NCBI GenBank assembly: GCA_030068075.1
Contig: CM057833.1
Span: 49,681,587-49,745,586 of the forward strand
Reading direction: 5' to 3'
Source: Paguma larvata
Taxonomy: Eukaryota > Chordata > Mammalia > Carnivora > Viverridae
Length of the DNA stretch: 64,000 nucleotides
The notes beneath the pieces were generated by a model. That model did not search any database. It saw nothing but the letters and a program-made list of their open reading frames with translations, and was not told where the DNA came from. Position numbers and translations under genes: made by a program. Shown one piece after another: positions 33,911 through 45,543 of the stretch (position 1 is its first letter; each line of letters opens with the position of its first letter).

Positions 33911-35374
33911 GTAAATCAAATCTCTGTTTTTGGGGGGACTTTTGTTTGTCTTCTTAAATTTGGACTCCAGCTTGCAAACTGCATAAAATTTACGTTGGTT
34001 AATTTCTTGACTCCCTGATGTCTTCTAAAAGTTGTAACTAACCTAGCATATTCCGTCTTTACTGAACTAAACTAGGTATGACTTATACATTAGATTAAGT
34101 TTTTAGTAGTCTTTGGAGTTTGTTTTTGTTATTATTTAGTTCTTTTTGATTGAATTCTCTGGATTATCTCTAGTTCAGTAAATCTTGGGCAGGTCAATAC
34201 AGTGACTTTGAGCAGATAGTTGATACTTTTATATTATTTAAATCTTAAGAAATTTAAGCTGGTTTATTTTCTCTCTACACATCAATAATTTAAAATAGTT
34301 TTATCTTTACAAATATGATTATAATCAGCTAAACTCATTAGGCATATTCTTAATAAGGTCATCCTGCTTACAGTCTTAGATTCTCAAAAATGTCACTGAC
34401 ACTTAGTTTACATATATCTATTTTTTAAAATGTGCCACCTTTCTTACCATTTCTATTAGTCCATTTTTTATAATTTGCACATTTCTAGGAAGATTTTAGT
34501 TTACAATTTTAGGCTATCATACACGGTTATTACTAAGTGTTACCATATTTTAAAAGTGACAGACAGTTTCCCTGCAATGCATGGCAAATATTTGGTAACC
34601 TTCTGCAGGGATTATTGATGAGATTATTTAGAGAGAATGTTTATTCAAGAATGGTATGGATAATACAAGGAAAAAGAATTTTTATAAACTTCTCTGGGAT
34701 GATTTATTTGTAGTCTTGTGCAATCAAGGGCAAGAATGGGGATATTTTTCATAGTCCTGATTAGTTCTCTGAATCTGTACCTCATTTTGTTAAAATTACA
34801 TGTATTCTTGGAACTGTCTTGTCATTAAAAACTGTGAAGTAATGAATATAGTTGAATTTGGGGGGATCTTTGATCTTTAATGACTCCCATTTATTAACTT
34901 TTCATTTACTAGAGAATTGATATACTGAGTTACTCTGAAAGCACTGTATGAGGAAAAAAAGAGAAAAAAAAAACAGAAAGAAATTTAAAACTTCCATGGT
35001 TAGACTTCTATTTTAACATATAATCAAAGCAACATCTACTTTCTGAAGTTATTCTCTCATGAACATTAATGTATATGTTTATTGTGCCTTTGGGTAGTCA
35101 CGATTGGATATCTGATAAGCAGTACTGGTAAGGAGTAAAAAAGTCCTCATTCCATTTCAGCACTGTCAAAGAAGAGAACGAAAAGCATTTTCCACAGTTG
35201 TTTATTTGTACCTGAGTTAGTATTTTTTTCTCTTTCATTTTGGTAATTTTTTCCCTCATTATATGTAATATATTCCCATTTTAGAAATTTTGGAAAATAC
35301 AGAAAACTCCAGAGAATAATATTACCATTCAAAAGTAAACATTATCGATATTTTGACATACTTTCTGGGCTCAT

Positions 35375-35640
35375 ATCTTTGTTTTCTTAAGCAGCTTGAT
35401 TGAGATATAATCTACATAACATAAATTCACTCATTTAAAATGAACGATTCAGTGGTTTTTAGTATGTTTACAGGGTTCTGCAACCATTACCATAACCTAA
35501 TTTTAGGGCATTTTCATTATCCCAAAAAGAAACCTCAGACCCCTGGTAGTCACTCCCAACACCCTGCTTGCCATATGCAGCCATTAATCTGTTTTCTGTC
35601 TCTATAAATTTGCCTACTTCTGAGTTTACTAGTGTAGTAA
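35375..35640 (-). repeat. L1M 3' UTR fragment
   Basis: TTGAGATATAATCTACATAAC followed by ATTCAGTGGTTTTTAGTATG and CCATTACCATAACC is the reverse of an old L1 3' UTR and parallels 19060-19160 in this window. Confidence 0.8.
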
Positions 35641-35758
35641 TGACTTTCAATGCGACATACTTATTTTAGTAGAATTGTTAAAATCTAACTATTTTAACAT
35701 GTGACTTTAAATGTGACATACTTATTTTAGTAGAGTTGTTAAAATCTAACTGTTTAAA
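35641..35758. repeat. 61-bp-period tandem duplication before exon 4
   Basis: TGACTTTCAATGCGACATAC plus the following CTTATTTTAGTAGAATTG recurs 61 bases later with few changes. Both copies end in AAAATCTAACT, which includes a CTAAC branch-point-like motif (35685-35689 and 35746-35750). Confidence 0.93.
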
Positions 35759-35791
35759 AGATTTGAACACCTTGCTTTGGAACTACTGTAG

Positions 35792-36122
35792 CTTGGACCT
35801 GGCCTGATGCTTTGAACATTGAAAATTCAGACTCTGAATCATGGACTTCCAACACTGTAAAAAAATTTACTGCATCATTTGAAGCATCACTTTCAGGGGA
35901 AAGAGAAATCAAAACCCCAGCAGTTTCTCAGAAGGAAACTATCAGGAGATACTCTGATGATCATGAAATGCGAAATGAAATTTATCACAGGAAAATCATC
36001 TCTTGGTTTGGTGATTCCCCTTTGGCTCTCTTTGGTTTACACCAACTAATAGAATATGGAAAAAAGTCTGGGAAAAAAGCCGGAGACTGGTATGGACCAG
36101 CTGTGGTTGCTCACATTTTAAG
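35792..36122 (+). CDS. ATG4C: ATG4C coding exon 4 (residues 132-241), with the ATG4C/D-specific insert
   Basis: The exon begins [17 protein letters not shown] and ends [10 protein letters not shown] with a split Arg codon. Residues from about 140 to 195 are Ser/Lys/Glu-rich and low in hydrophobics, the variable loop that distinguishes ATG4C/D from the shorter ATG4A/B. The conserved protease core resumes at [20 protein letters not shown] and [13 protein letters not shown]. The insert differs from my recollection of human at several positions (for example [17 protein letters not shown]), as expected for a flexible loop. The acceptor ACTACTGTAG has a poor pyrimidine tract; the donor is AG|GTAAGA. 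Confidence 0.96.
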
Positions 36123-37967
36123 GTAAGATTGCATTATAATCTTTCATCTTACGACAGAAGTCCTTAGCCTCAGAGATACTGATTTTTGCAGTGCATATAT
36201 ATATATTCGACGTTTTAAAGTCTTACTGCATGAGAATGTTCATAAGGGGGCTTTCATTAGCTAATAGGAAAAAAACAAGACATTGGAACTCTAGTTGTAC
36301 TTATCTATGACAAATGTTTTCTCTTTTGTTCATAGGTATAGATATCCAGGGTCTCTTTCTAATCAGGTTTTCATTAGACTGCCTTATTGGAATGTTCTAA
36401 AAACTAACAACTCTTTCAACCTTGGAACATGCGTAACATTATAGTTTTTTTTTTTTTTTAATAGTGTAACCTGGGGGCTGTAATGTACTGATAGTGTAAT
36501 GAAATGTCAAGAGCTAAAATTGATGTTTTCAGCATTTCTTTGCACACATCAAATTCTTGTGAATTGTAAATGTATGGGACTATTAATATTATAATTATAT
36601 CATAGTAAAAGTAAAGGGTGTGTGACATTCAGAGTAGTTAGAAAAAAGTCGAAAGTCAAATTTCACTCTATCTCAGCTCAGCTTTTTATGTGCCAGTTAT
36701 TTGGACACTGCTTAAATTTTTAAAAGAAAATTGCCTTATTTGTTGTGTGTCCCATTATTGTTGTATATGCAATCATTAATATGTTATCCAAATATAGTGT
36801 GTTTATCCAAATATAGTAAGTTTTCTCTATTTAGAATCATATATAAATTTGAAATTATTATAAGGTTTTTTGCTCATTAACAGGCTTTATATTTTATAGG
36901 CCAGATGCTTACAACTGGAAATGTATTTGCCTAAAGCTATTAAATGTATTGTTAATAATAATATCAAGTCCTGCTTTATATGACATTTATAAAAGCATAA
37001 TCATCAAAGCTTAAGTTTTTACTCTTCAAGATATTATGTTCTATACCCCAGGGATTAGAACACTTTTTCTGTAAAAGGCCTGATGGTGAATATCAGGCTT
37101 TGCAGGCTATCTAAGGGCTCTGCTGCCCACTTTTTTTTTGTTTTACAACCCTTCAAAACCATAAAAACCACTTGTAGCTTGCAGGTTGTACAAAAACAAG
37201 CCACAAGTTGTATATGGTCTAAGGGCCAGAGTTTGCCAATCTCTCTTCTAAATTAACACAAACATACATAATAAGGCATGTGAAGTGAAAAAATTATAAA
37301 GATATAGTTAAATAAAAATGTTTATATTTCTCCAATTTGTGTAATTTCCTTTTACAGATATTATTGTGATTTTTTTTCATATCATGTGCACCATCGAGAA
37401 CATTATACTCACTCAGAAATATTTTCAATTTGCAGTTTTACTTACAGAATTCTAAGGCTCAAAATTAGGAAATTCATCTGTTTAGGTTACATGAGGTTTT
37501 GAATCAGGGAAAAAAAAAAGTCATGCTATTTAAAGAAAGGAAAAAACATTCCTAAGTCTAACAGAGGACAGCCATACAGTAATTCACTGCTAGTCAGGAA
37601 GGGAAGTTAGTATGATATAAGCCTTGAGGCATACTGTAATACACTGGTTAGAAAATGTTTCCTGTAGCCAGGTGAGTGGTTGAGAGAAATCCTTTTTGAG
37701 GGGCAGCTTTACATCCAAGAATTTTTTTTTACAGCTTTTGTAACTTCTGTTTTAATGTTCTCTGAGTGATTTAGTGTAATACTTGACTTTGAAAAGACCT
37801 GATTTTTGATACCATTTCGATGATAGTGTTGAAAACAGACACTAAAGGTTAATATAGGAAAGTAAAAAAAAAAAAAAAAAGATGGCTTTCTTTCCCCTTA
37901 AATTAAATTTTTAATGATTAACTGGAAATGTTAGGCTTTTAAAAGATGATACTTGTTATTTTCTTAG
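36123..37967 (+). other. ATG4C intron 4 (1,845 bp)
   Basis: A GT-AG intron with no SINE. One old DNA-transposon-like repeat lies at about 37.05-37.25 kb and an A17-18 run lies at 37864-37880. The remainder looks unique. Confidence 0.85.
37045..37245 (-). repeat. Old DNA-transposon-like interspersed repeat
   Basis: CACTTTTTCTGTAAAAGGCC at the left and AAGGGCCAGAGTTTGCCAA at the right, with TTTGCAGGCTAT between, match a common mammalian MER-type (probably hAT group) repeat. The exact family name is not certain. Confidence 0.55.
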
Positions 37968-38038
37968 AAAAGCAGTTGAAGAAACAAGACATCCTGATTT
38001 ACAAGGAATAACTATTTATGTTGCACAAGATTGTACAG
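37968..38038 (+). CDS. ATG4C: ATG4C coding exon 5 (residues 242-265)
   Basis: The exon follows TTTTCTTAG and ends ACAG|GTGAGG. It encodes (R)KAVEETRHPDLQGITIYVAQ then DCT, a helix and strand of the protease core. It is 71 nt long, so skipping would shift the frame. A minus-strand SINE with perfect flanking duplications starts only about 50 bases after its donor. Confidence 0.95.
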
Positions 38039-38090
38039 GTGAGGGTTGCATATAATTCTAATTTTTATCTGTTTATTTGGTTATACTTTT

Positions 38091-38308
38091 TTTTTTAATT
38101 TTTTTAACGTTTATTTATTTTTGAGAGACATAGAAACAGAGTATGAGCAGAGGAAGGGCAGAGAGAGAGGGAGACACAGAATCCGAAGCAGGCTCCAGGC
38201 TCCGAGCTGTCAGCACAGAGCCTAATGCGGGGCTTGAACTCACAGACTGTGAGATCATGACCTGAGCCGAAGTCGGCCGCTTAACCAACTGAGCCACCCT
38301 GGTGCCCC
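38091..38308 (-). repeat. Young CAN-SINE next to the exon 5 donor
   Basis: A near-consensus antisense SINE flanked by TGGTTATACTTTT at 38078-38090 and 38309-38321. It starts 52 bases after the exon 5 donor. Confidence 0.96.
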
Positions 38309-38324
38309 TGGTTATACTTTTTAA

Positions 38325-38690
38325 ATTTAGACATAATTGGCATGTAACATTATATTAGTTTCAGGTATATAACACAGTGATTTAATATTTGTATATATTG
38401 TGGAATGGGCACCACAGCAAGTCTAATTAATTAACATCTGACACCATACATAGTTACAAAACTCTTTTTCTTGTGATAAAAACTTTTAAGACCTACTCTA
38501 TCAGCAACTTTCAAATATAACATGGTATTATTAACTTTAGTCTCCATGCCGTACATTATATTCTCATGACTTCCTTATTTTGTAGCTGGAAGTTTGTACC
38601 TTTTGACCCCCCCTTTGCCCATTTCACCCTCCCCTCACTCCCTGCCTCAGGAAACCAGCAATCTGTTCTCTGAAGGGAAAGCTCATTTCA
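38325..38690 (-). repeat. L1M 3' UTR fragment
   Basis: CATTATATTAGTTTCAGGTAT and the following motifs match the reverse of an old L1 3' UTR and parallel 11620-11930. Confidence 0.82.
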
Positions 38691-39109
38691 CTGGAGTGTG
38701 TATTAGTTCAGAAGAGTCTGAGATAAGGATGGTCATGTGTGTGCTGCCTCAGAAAAATTGGAGAATTTAAAGGTTTATAATTAGAAGCCATTACTGAGTA
38801 GTTTGGAAAGAGTAAGATGAAAGAATTAAAACATGGAAAGAACTATTGTTGAACTTTTGTCCCTTTGGTTTAGATTGACCATGGAGATAGGGAAGCTGCT
38901 GAACAGAAGAATTTCATAACTCATAACTCATAACCTAAATTTGGAATTTAAAGAGAAGAACTGGGGCACAAGTGGCAGAATCTGTTAATCAGCTAATTGT
39001 GCAAGAGCAGAAGTGTTTAATTTTCTTCAAACAGGGAGTTTGAAGAAAGCTTTTTTGTTGTTGAACAAAACAAAATAAAGTTTTGTCTGTATGTGGTTCT
39101 ACAAAATCT

Positions 39110-40690
39110 TCCCATTTCCCCTTGAACTATCCTACTGAAGCTGTCATGCCCATCACTCTCCCCAAACTACTCTTCTCAATAATTTAATCCTGCTAAATCC
39201 CGTGGTCACTTCTCAGTCCTCACATCACACAGTCTGCCAGCAGCATATGACACAGGTGACCACTTTTTCCTCCCGGTAACATTTTGTTTCCTGAGTTTCT
39301 AGAATGCTACTCTTCAGGTTTTCCTTCTACGCATCCCCTCCTTCACAGTCTCCTTTGCTGGTTTCCCTTATTTCCCTGATCCCTAAAATTGCTGCGCTCA
39401 GCCTTCAGACCTCATCTCTTGTGTACACAGAGTTGAGTTCATCAGGTCTCATGGCTTTATAGGACCGTCTGTATGCTGTCAACTCTCAAATTTATAGGAC
39501 CTCTCACCAAATCCAGGCGTTTATATCCATCACCACCTATTTGTCCTCCCTGTTTGCATGTCTAGTAGATACGTGAAACAGCATGTCTCACACTGAATTA
39601 CCAGTTATCTTCCTGTTCTTTCCCCTCTTATAGTTGTCTATGTTTTTGTAAATGGCACCTGTCTTACTGTTTACTTATACCAAAACCATTCAAATCACCT
39701 GACTCCTTTTTTTCCTTCTCCCATCTTGCATTTAACATATTAAGGAGTTCTTGAACTTACTCATCACTTTTCACCAGCTCCACGTGGCCATCCCATGACC
39801 ACTCCCTATCTTCACAATCACTGCCTTTGTTTGAGCCACCATCATCTCTTGCTAGATTTCTGTCGTTGCTTTTCTTTTAATTTTTTTCTAATGTTTATTT
39901 ATTTTTGAGAGAGAGACAGAGACAGACAGAGACAGTGTGAGTGGAGGAGGGGCAGAGAGGAGACACAATCCCAAACAGGCTCCAGGCTTTGAACTGTCAG
40001 AGCAGAGCCGACACAGGGCTCAAACTCACAGACAGCGAGATCATGACCTGAGCTGAAGTTAGACGCTTAGCTGACTGAGCCATCCAGGTGCCCCTCTGCA
40101 GTTGCTTCCTAACTGTTCTCTGTGCTTAAGCCCTTGTGCCTACAGGCTGTTATCAACACAGGAACCACACTAGTAAAATGTAAGTCAGATTAGGACATTC
40201 CTTTTCTAAAAAAGTCTTCAGTGGCTTCCCATCTCACTCAAAGTAAAAACTGCAAGTTTTACAATGCCCCTTACTAACTTGCCTCCAGAGACACAGGCCT
40301 CTTGGTCCTGGAGCCTGCTGGCTATGCCTTAAGGCATTTCCATTGGCTAATCTCTCTCTATACCTGGAATGCTCTTACCCCAGGTATTGGCATTTCTTGA
40401 TTTCTTTGTCTTGACCTAAATGTTATGTTTTTCATAGGCCCACCTAACCACCTTACTTTAAATACTCCCCCCATTTCCTGTCCATTTTTCTCCCTTTGTT
40501 TTTCTTCAGGGCACCCATCACCATCTGACACACCTTCTACTTATTTACTGTCTATTTCCTCCTATTAGAGGATATGCTCTATGAGAGCAGGGGTTTTTCT
40601 CTTTTGCCCACTGGTGAAGCCCTAGTGCCATACAGTAGCTACTCAATAAGTATCTGCTAAATGTATAAATTTTAACTCACTGAGACCTAG
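39110..40690 (+). repeat. L2 (plus strand), 3' part, SINE-interrupted
   Basis: The end carries TATGCTCTATGAGAGCAGGGG, CCTAGTGCCATACAGTAG and CTCAATAAGTATCTG, the L2 3' end. The earlier part is a long CT/CA-rich non-coding L2 remnant. A SINE sits at 39886-40094. Confidence 0.75.
39886..40094 (-). repeat. CAN-SINE in L2
   Basis: A minus-strand copy; TGTCGTTGCTTTTC and TGCAGTTGCTTCC flank it. Confidence 0.92.
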
Positions 40691-40803
40691 ATAGTGATAT
40701 CAGAGATTAGATGACTGGCCAATTGGGGGGAGGGATCAGAGGAAAAATGTTTCTGAAAATCACTTTTATAAAATGTAATACATATTCATTATATTTTTCT
40801 CAG

Positions 40804-40940
40804 TTTATAGTTCTGATGTAATTGATAAACAGTGCACTTCCAAGGCTTCTGATAAGACAGATGACAAAGCTGTTATTATTCTAATCCCTGTTAGACTTGG
40901 TGGAGAAAGAACCAACACCGACTACTTAGATTTTGTAAAG
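40804..40940 (+). CDS. ATG4C: ATG4C coding exon 6 (residues 266-311)
   Basis: The exon follows TTTTTCTCAG and ends AAAG|GTATGA. It encodes VYSSDVIDKQCTSKASDK, then TDDKAVIILIPVRLGGERTN and TDYLDFVK. The stretch PVRLGGE is a conserved core element of ATG4 proteases. The N-terminal half (Cys/Ser/Lys-rich) is variable. It runs phase 1 to phase 0. Confidence 0.96.
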
Positions 40941-41569
40941 GTATGAAATAAGAACTAAAAGTTTTTAAGGCAATGCTAGCTAATATGAAAAATACAGAAG
41001 GTTTGTCATCTTTTTTCTATTAAATGGGTACTGATGCTTTTATACTGTAGATTGTAAAGCTGGACATTAGAGATTTTAAATTTCAGTATTGCAAGATTGG
41101 ATGTGATTTAAAGAGTATCATGTTCTATGACCAAGTGAAAAGTCTTTTTATCTTTCTGTAGCTAATCAAGGACACACAGATGCACCAATAATCATAATCT
41201 GTAATATATCTGCAGTTCCCATTATCCCTATTTGTGACTGTTAAAAGAAGGTACCTTTGTTTATAAAATCCACATTAAACTATTTCGAGATGATGACTGA
41301 AACAAAGTGAATTTTCTGTTACTGCTGTATTATCTCTTAATTTGTTTCCTGTGCCACCATGAGGTGAATAAGTGGGAGGATTATTTATACCGACAGAAGT
41401 GATGAAGATTGGGGAAGGTTCCATCTTTGTTCTCTTTATATGAACCAGTTAAAAATCTGTTCTATTTGAGAACACATAATTCTTTTTTCCAAATGAAACT
41501 ATTTTTATCCAATGTTATTTGGTTGTGGGCACCAAGATATTCAGTTGTCACGCAACTTTAAAACAATTT

Positions 41570-41860
41570 TTTTTTAATTTGAGTATAGTTTATACACAAT
41601 GTTACATTAGTTTCAGGTGTAAAAACATGGTGATTTGACTTCTCTATATGTTAGGTTGTGCTCACTACAAGTGTAGCTGCCTCTGCAACCGTACAGTGCT
41701 GTCATCGACTATTCCCTGTGCTGTGCCTTTTATGACTGTGACTTCTTCATTCCATAACTGGAAGCCTGTATCTCCCATTCCCCTTCGCCCATTTGACCAT
41801 CTCCCCTACTTCCCTTCTCTCTGTATTTATAGGTCTGATTCTGCTCTTTGCACAAAACTT
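41570..41860 (-). repeat. L1M 3' UTR fragment
   Basis: TACATTAGTTTCAGGTGTAAA and later ATTCCATAACTGGAAGCCTG correspond to the L1 3' UTR seen at 11620 and 38350. Confidence 0.7.
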
Positions 41861-42654
41861 TAACTTTTAAATACTTACTTTTGGTTAAGATTATAGTATT
41901 TCATATTATTTTCATAGTTTTAATAAAGTTTCTCATCTTTTCAAGGCCAGAGATGGAATTCCTCTTTGAGTGGAGTGTTATGGCATATAGTAATCTTGAA
42001 ATCTAAGTTTCAGTAACGTAAAGCCGTAGGGTCCATGTGTGTATAGGCAGAACACATGTCTTCACTGAGGACTGTGCTACTTCTAAAAATCTAGAGCAGT
42101 TGTTGTCAATACATGGGATATGGAAGTTTTCTAGCTGGTATATTGGCTTTTCCTAATATTTATTAAAATTTTGCAGGCATCCATGTTATTAATAGTACTA
42201 ATACTATAATATATCGAAAATACATGAATCTGCTAGATAGAAGTGAGGTTTTGATTTCTAACATGTGGGCTATCTATAGAGTTAATGTTAGAATGTGGGA
42301 AGTTATGCACCATTTCATCTAGCGAATCCATTGAGGTTTTGGGACTTTTGGCATGTGCCATTTCTCAGTAGGTTGTAACCAAGTCTGAACTGGATGGGTT
42401 CCCTCTGCCTTTTTCTACTGCCATGAAAAGATTAGAAACTGAGGCAGTCTCGGAACTGACTCCTTTAGTCACGCCTTCATTTCTGTGGGAATGGGCTGCA
42501 GATGACTTCAAGGCATGTTTCATCTGGCTGAGAGCTTTGCTACTTGGTGCTATTAATATTTTTTATCACATGGTAGGCTTGCCTCATGTCTTGAGTGATT
42601 CACTGGAGCTTGAAGTGTGGTGAAAAAAACTGTGGTTAACTGTTAAAGTGATCC

Positions 42655-42860
42655 TCAGTACCTAGCACATAGGAGTTGCTCAACAATTAACTTCTTAACT
42701 CTCATATTTGTATAACACTTTTAATACAGATATATCTCATTTTGCCTTCACAACAGCTAGGAACTGTCTCGTCTTTTTAAAATAGAAAAGACCGAAGTTA
42801 AATGATAAGTTTAAGTTCAGATAGTAAACTGGTAACAGACCAGAACTTTTGTTATTTTTC
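42655..42860 (+). repeat. MIR/L2-age remnant
   Basis: CAGTACCTAGCACATAGGAG followed by a CTTCACAACAGCTAGGAACTG region resembles an L2 end beside a MIR body. Confidence 0.5.
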
Positions 42861-43142
42861 TATTTTTCCCTAAAATGTGGATTTTTAAAAATGTTCTATT
42901 TCTTTGTGCTTCTACCAATTGAATTTATACATAGTCCACTAAAATAAGAGAGCATGACTATTGAGACATTTTAATCTTTCAATTATCAGCAAAAAATGGC
43001 CGAGATGGCTGAGTGAAGTAGGTTATATGCGAGGTGTTATGTTTGCTTAAGGGTTGGTTGGGTCAAAAGCCAACATGATAATTTGTCAAGAGGCATTCAC
43101 TTAGAAGTGAAAAAATACAGTGTCTGATAGTCCTAAAAGAAG

Positions 43143-43262
43143 AATAATCTTCCTCTTCTTCCTCTTCTACTGTTTTTTCTCTTTCTCTACCTCTTCCACC
43201 TCCATCTCCATTCCACGCCTCTCACTCCATCTTCCCCTCCCCCTCCACTGCCTCCTCTTTTG
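43143..43262. repeat. Pyrimidine-rich low-complexity tract
   Basis: About 115 bases of almost pure C/T (TCTTCC and CTCCAC runs) on the plus strand, preceding nothing recognisable as an acceptor-exon pair. Confidence 0.8.
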
Positions 43263-44179
43263 TCAGCACTTGTATTTTTTTTCCCGCTAAACCACTGTAC
43301 ATTATACTCTTTAAATTTCACCCCTCAGTTCTATTTTTCAAATTTATTAATCAAGGTAATTCCAATCTTTCAGAGATGGTACCATCCCCTGCTACATTCT
43401 GTGAGAAGAAAGAAATTTGGTGTGGTGCTTTATCAGCTCTTAGCTCAGGAAGTTTATTTATTTATTTATATATTTTTTAAAGGACCTGGAATGAGGAAAT
43501 CTAATATGTTCTCCTTTTCCAGCAAGACAAATTAGGACTTTTCTTTTTGACTGATTGCTTCAGTCTTATTTATTGCTTCATGGGTACAGCTCAATAAATT
43601 CTCACCACTAGAAGCTTTTTTAGGAACTGAAAAGTGTTTCAGGTTTCCAAAGATATAGTCTCTTCTGTGTAATGGCATTCTAGTTCCTAATCTGCCTCTA
43701 AGTGTTTATTGGTAGATCTGCTCTAGTCTGTTGAAAAGAAAATATAGATGTCAGGAACCAGAGTCTTTATTCCATTACTTAGAGTCATTCTTTTTTCTGA
43801 GGAGAGTCACTGATGATTCTTGCTATATACTTTTTTCTTTCTTTTCTCGGCTATGAGGGACTTAGAATTTTCACTTCCTCATGGCTCTCTGTCAGAAACA
43901 TTGTGTCAGCTGATCAGGTTGCCTCAAGTCGAAATAAGGCACTCTCTAATTAAGGATTTTTATTTGAGGGGAAAGCAATATAATAATAGACTATTCATGG
44001 CATAACAATAAAAACAGAATAATATTTTATTGTTCATTTTCTTTATAAATTCATCTTAATGTATTTGTTAACTCTAAAATTTTAACCTATAATATGCCTT
44101 TCTCTGTTTCATTTAACTTTCTTAGTTGTAGTTCTCTTTTCCAATTTTCACATGACTGAAAATATACAAAGTTGTCATT

Positions 44180-44840
44180 TTCGCTAAAAGGGTTATTTAT
44201 AACAGTGAGGACCTAGGAACAACTTAAATGTTCATAATGGAGATTTTAAGGCACATTTGGCTATCTTCATAAAATAGAATATTTTACAACCATTAAATAT
44301 TATACTAGAGATCTATATTTATTGATAGAAAAACAGGTTTATGACATAATGGCTGACCAAAGTTATAATAGCATATGTAGCGTGATGCCACATATATAGA
44401 ATTGTCGTCATAAATCTCTATGTGAATATATATAGATTGAGTTCAAGAAGGTGTTCCCCAAATATTAATAAGGATAAACTCTGAGTGTCAGGGTTTGGGG
44501 AAATTTTTACTTTTTAATATATATTCTGTGTGTTTCAATTTTTTTTACAACAATCACATTTTTTTAAAAAATGTTTATTTTTGAGAGAGAGAGAGAGAGA
44601 GAGAGAGCGAGCACAAGTGGGGGAAGGGTAGAGAGAGGGAGACACAGAATCCAAAGCAGCCTCCAGGCTCTGAGCTGTCAGCTAGAGCCCAACGCCAGGC
44701 TCGAACTCACGAACCATGAGATCATTCCCTAAGCTGCAGTCGGATGCTTAACTGACTGAGCCACCCAGGCGCCCCACAACAACCACATATTTTTAAGAAA
44801 AAAATTAAGTTTAAAAAAACACTCTATGGTTTGATTACTT
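44180..44840 (+). repeat. L1M 3' end (plus strand), SINE-interrupted
   Basis: AACAACTTAAATGTTCATAATGG, ACAACCATTAAATATTATAC and AACTCTGAGTGTCAGGGTTT follow the order of an old sense L1 3' end. A SINE at 44560 interrupts it. Confidence 0.65.
44560..44775 (-). repeat. CAN-SINE
   Basis: A minus-strand copy flanked by ACAACAATCACAT and ACAACAACCACAT. Confidence 0.94.
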
Positions 44841-45071
44841 GTTAAAGGGGAAAAAGCATTAGTTCATATACTTTTTATTTTTATATCTTCTAGATATAAA
44901 AACATCCTGTCATTTAAGAGAAGGAAAGCATAACTATTATTTAATACTTTGGGGTTTTATAATGTGCATCTGATCATTATTGGTCATTTCTAGTTTAGAA
45001 TAAATTATATATATACACATAATCTAAGCTAAAATATTGACAAGACTTTATTAACTGATTCCATTGGACAT

Positions 45072-45299
45072 GTTTTTTTTTAAATTTTTTTTTAATGTTT
45101 GTTTATTTTTGAGAGACACAGAGACAGAGCATGAGCAGGGGAAGGGCAGAGAGAGAGGGAGACACAGAATCTAAAGCAGGCTTCAGGCTCTGATGAGCCG
45201 TCAGCACAGAGCCCAACGTGAGGCTCGAACTCACAGACTGTGAGATCATGACCTGAGCTGAAGTCGGACGCTTAACCAACTGAGCCACTCAGGTGCCCC
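45072..45299 (-). repeat. CAN-SINE
   Basis: A near-consensus minus-strand copy flanked by ACATGTTTTTT on both sides. Confidence 0.95.
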
Positions 45300-45335
45300 A
45301 CATGTTTTTTAAAACATATAGAATTATTTGGCCCA

Positions 45336-45543
45336 GGGGCACTTCGGGTGGCTCAGTCGGTTGAGCATCTGACTTGATTTTAGCTCAGGTCATGATCTCA
45401 GTGTCATGGGATCGAGCTCTGCGTTGGGCTCCATGCTAAGTGTGGAGCCTACTTGAGATTCTCTCTTTCTCTCTATGTCTCTCCCCGCTACTTTCCCCTG
45501 CTTTCTCTCTCTCTCTCTAAAAAAAAAAAAAAAAAAAAAAAAA
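45336..45543 (+). repeat. CAN-SINE, head-to-head with the previous copy
   Basis: GGGGCACTTCGGGTGGCTCAG head and an A23 tail. The body GGGCTCCATGCTAAGTGTGGAG is of the older, caniform-like subfamily. Confidence 0.92.

Larger units (their letters stand above)
33911..35791 (+). other. ATG4C intron 3 (1,881 bp)
   Basis: A GT-AG intron, mostly unique AT-rich DNA without SINEs. Its last 420 bases contain an L1M 3' fragment followed by a 61-bp-period tandem duplication immediately before the exon 4 splice region. Confidence 0.85.
38039..40803 (+). other. ATG4C intron 5 (2,765 bp)
   Basis: A GT-AG intron that is largely repeats: a young antisense SINE next to the donor, an L1M 3' fragment, and a plus-strand L2 with a SINE inserted into it. 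About 38700-39100 looks unique. Confidence 0.85.

Noticed and set aside
43143..43535. Pyrimidine tract followed by an open frame as a hidden exon
   Set aside because: The 91-codon frame has no family resemblance and no donor in a plausible place; ATG4C exons 6 and 7 join in phase without it.
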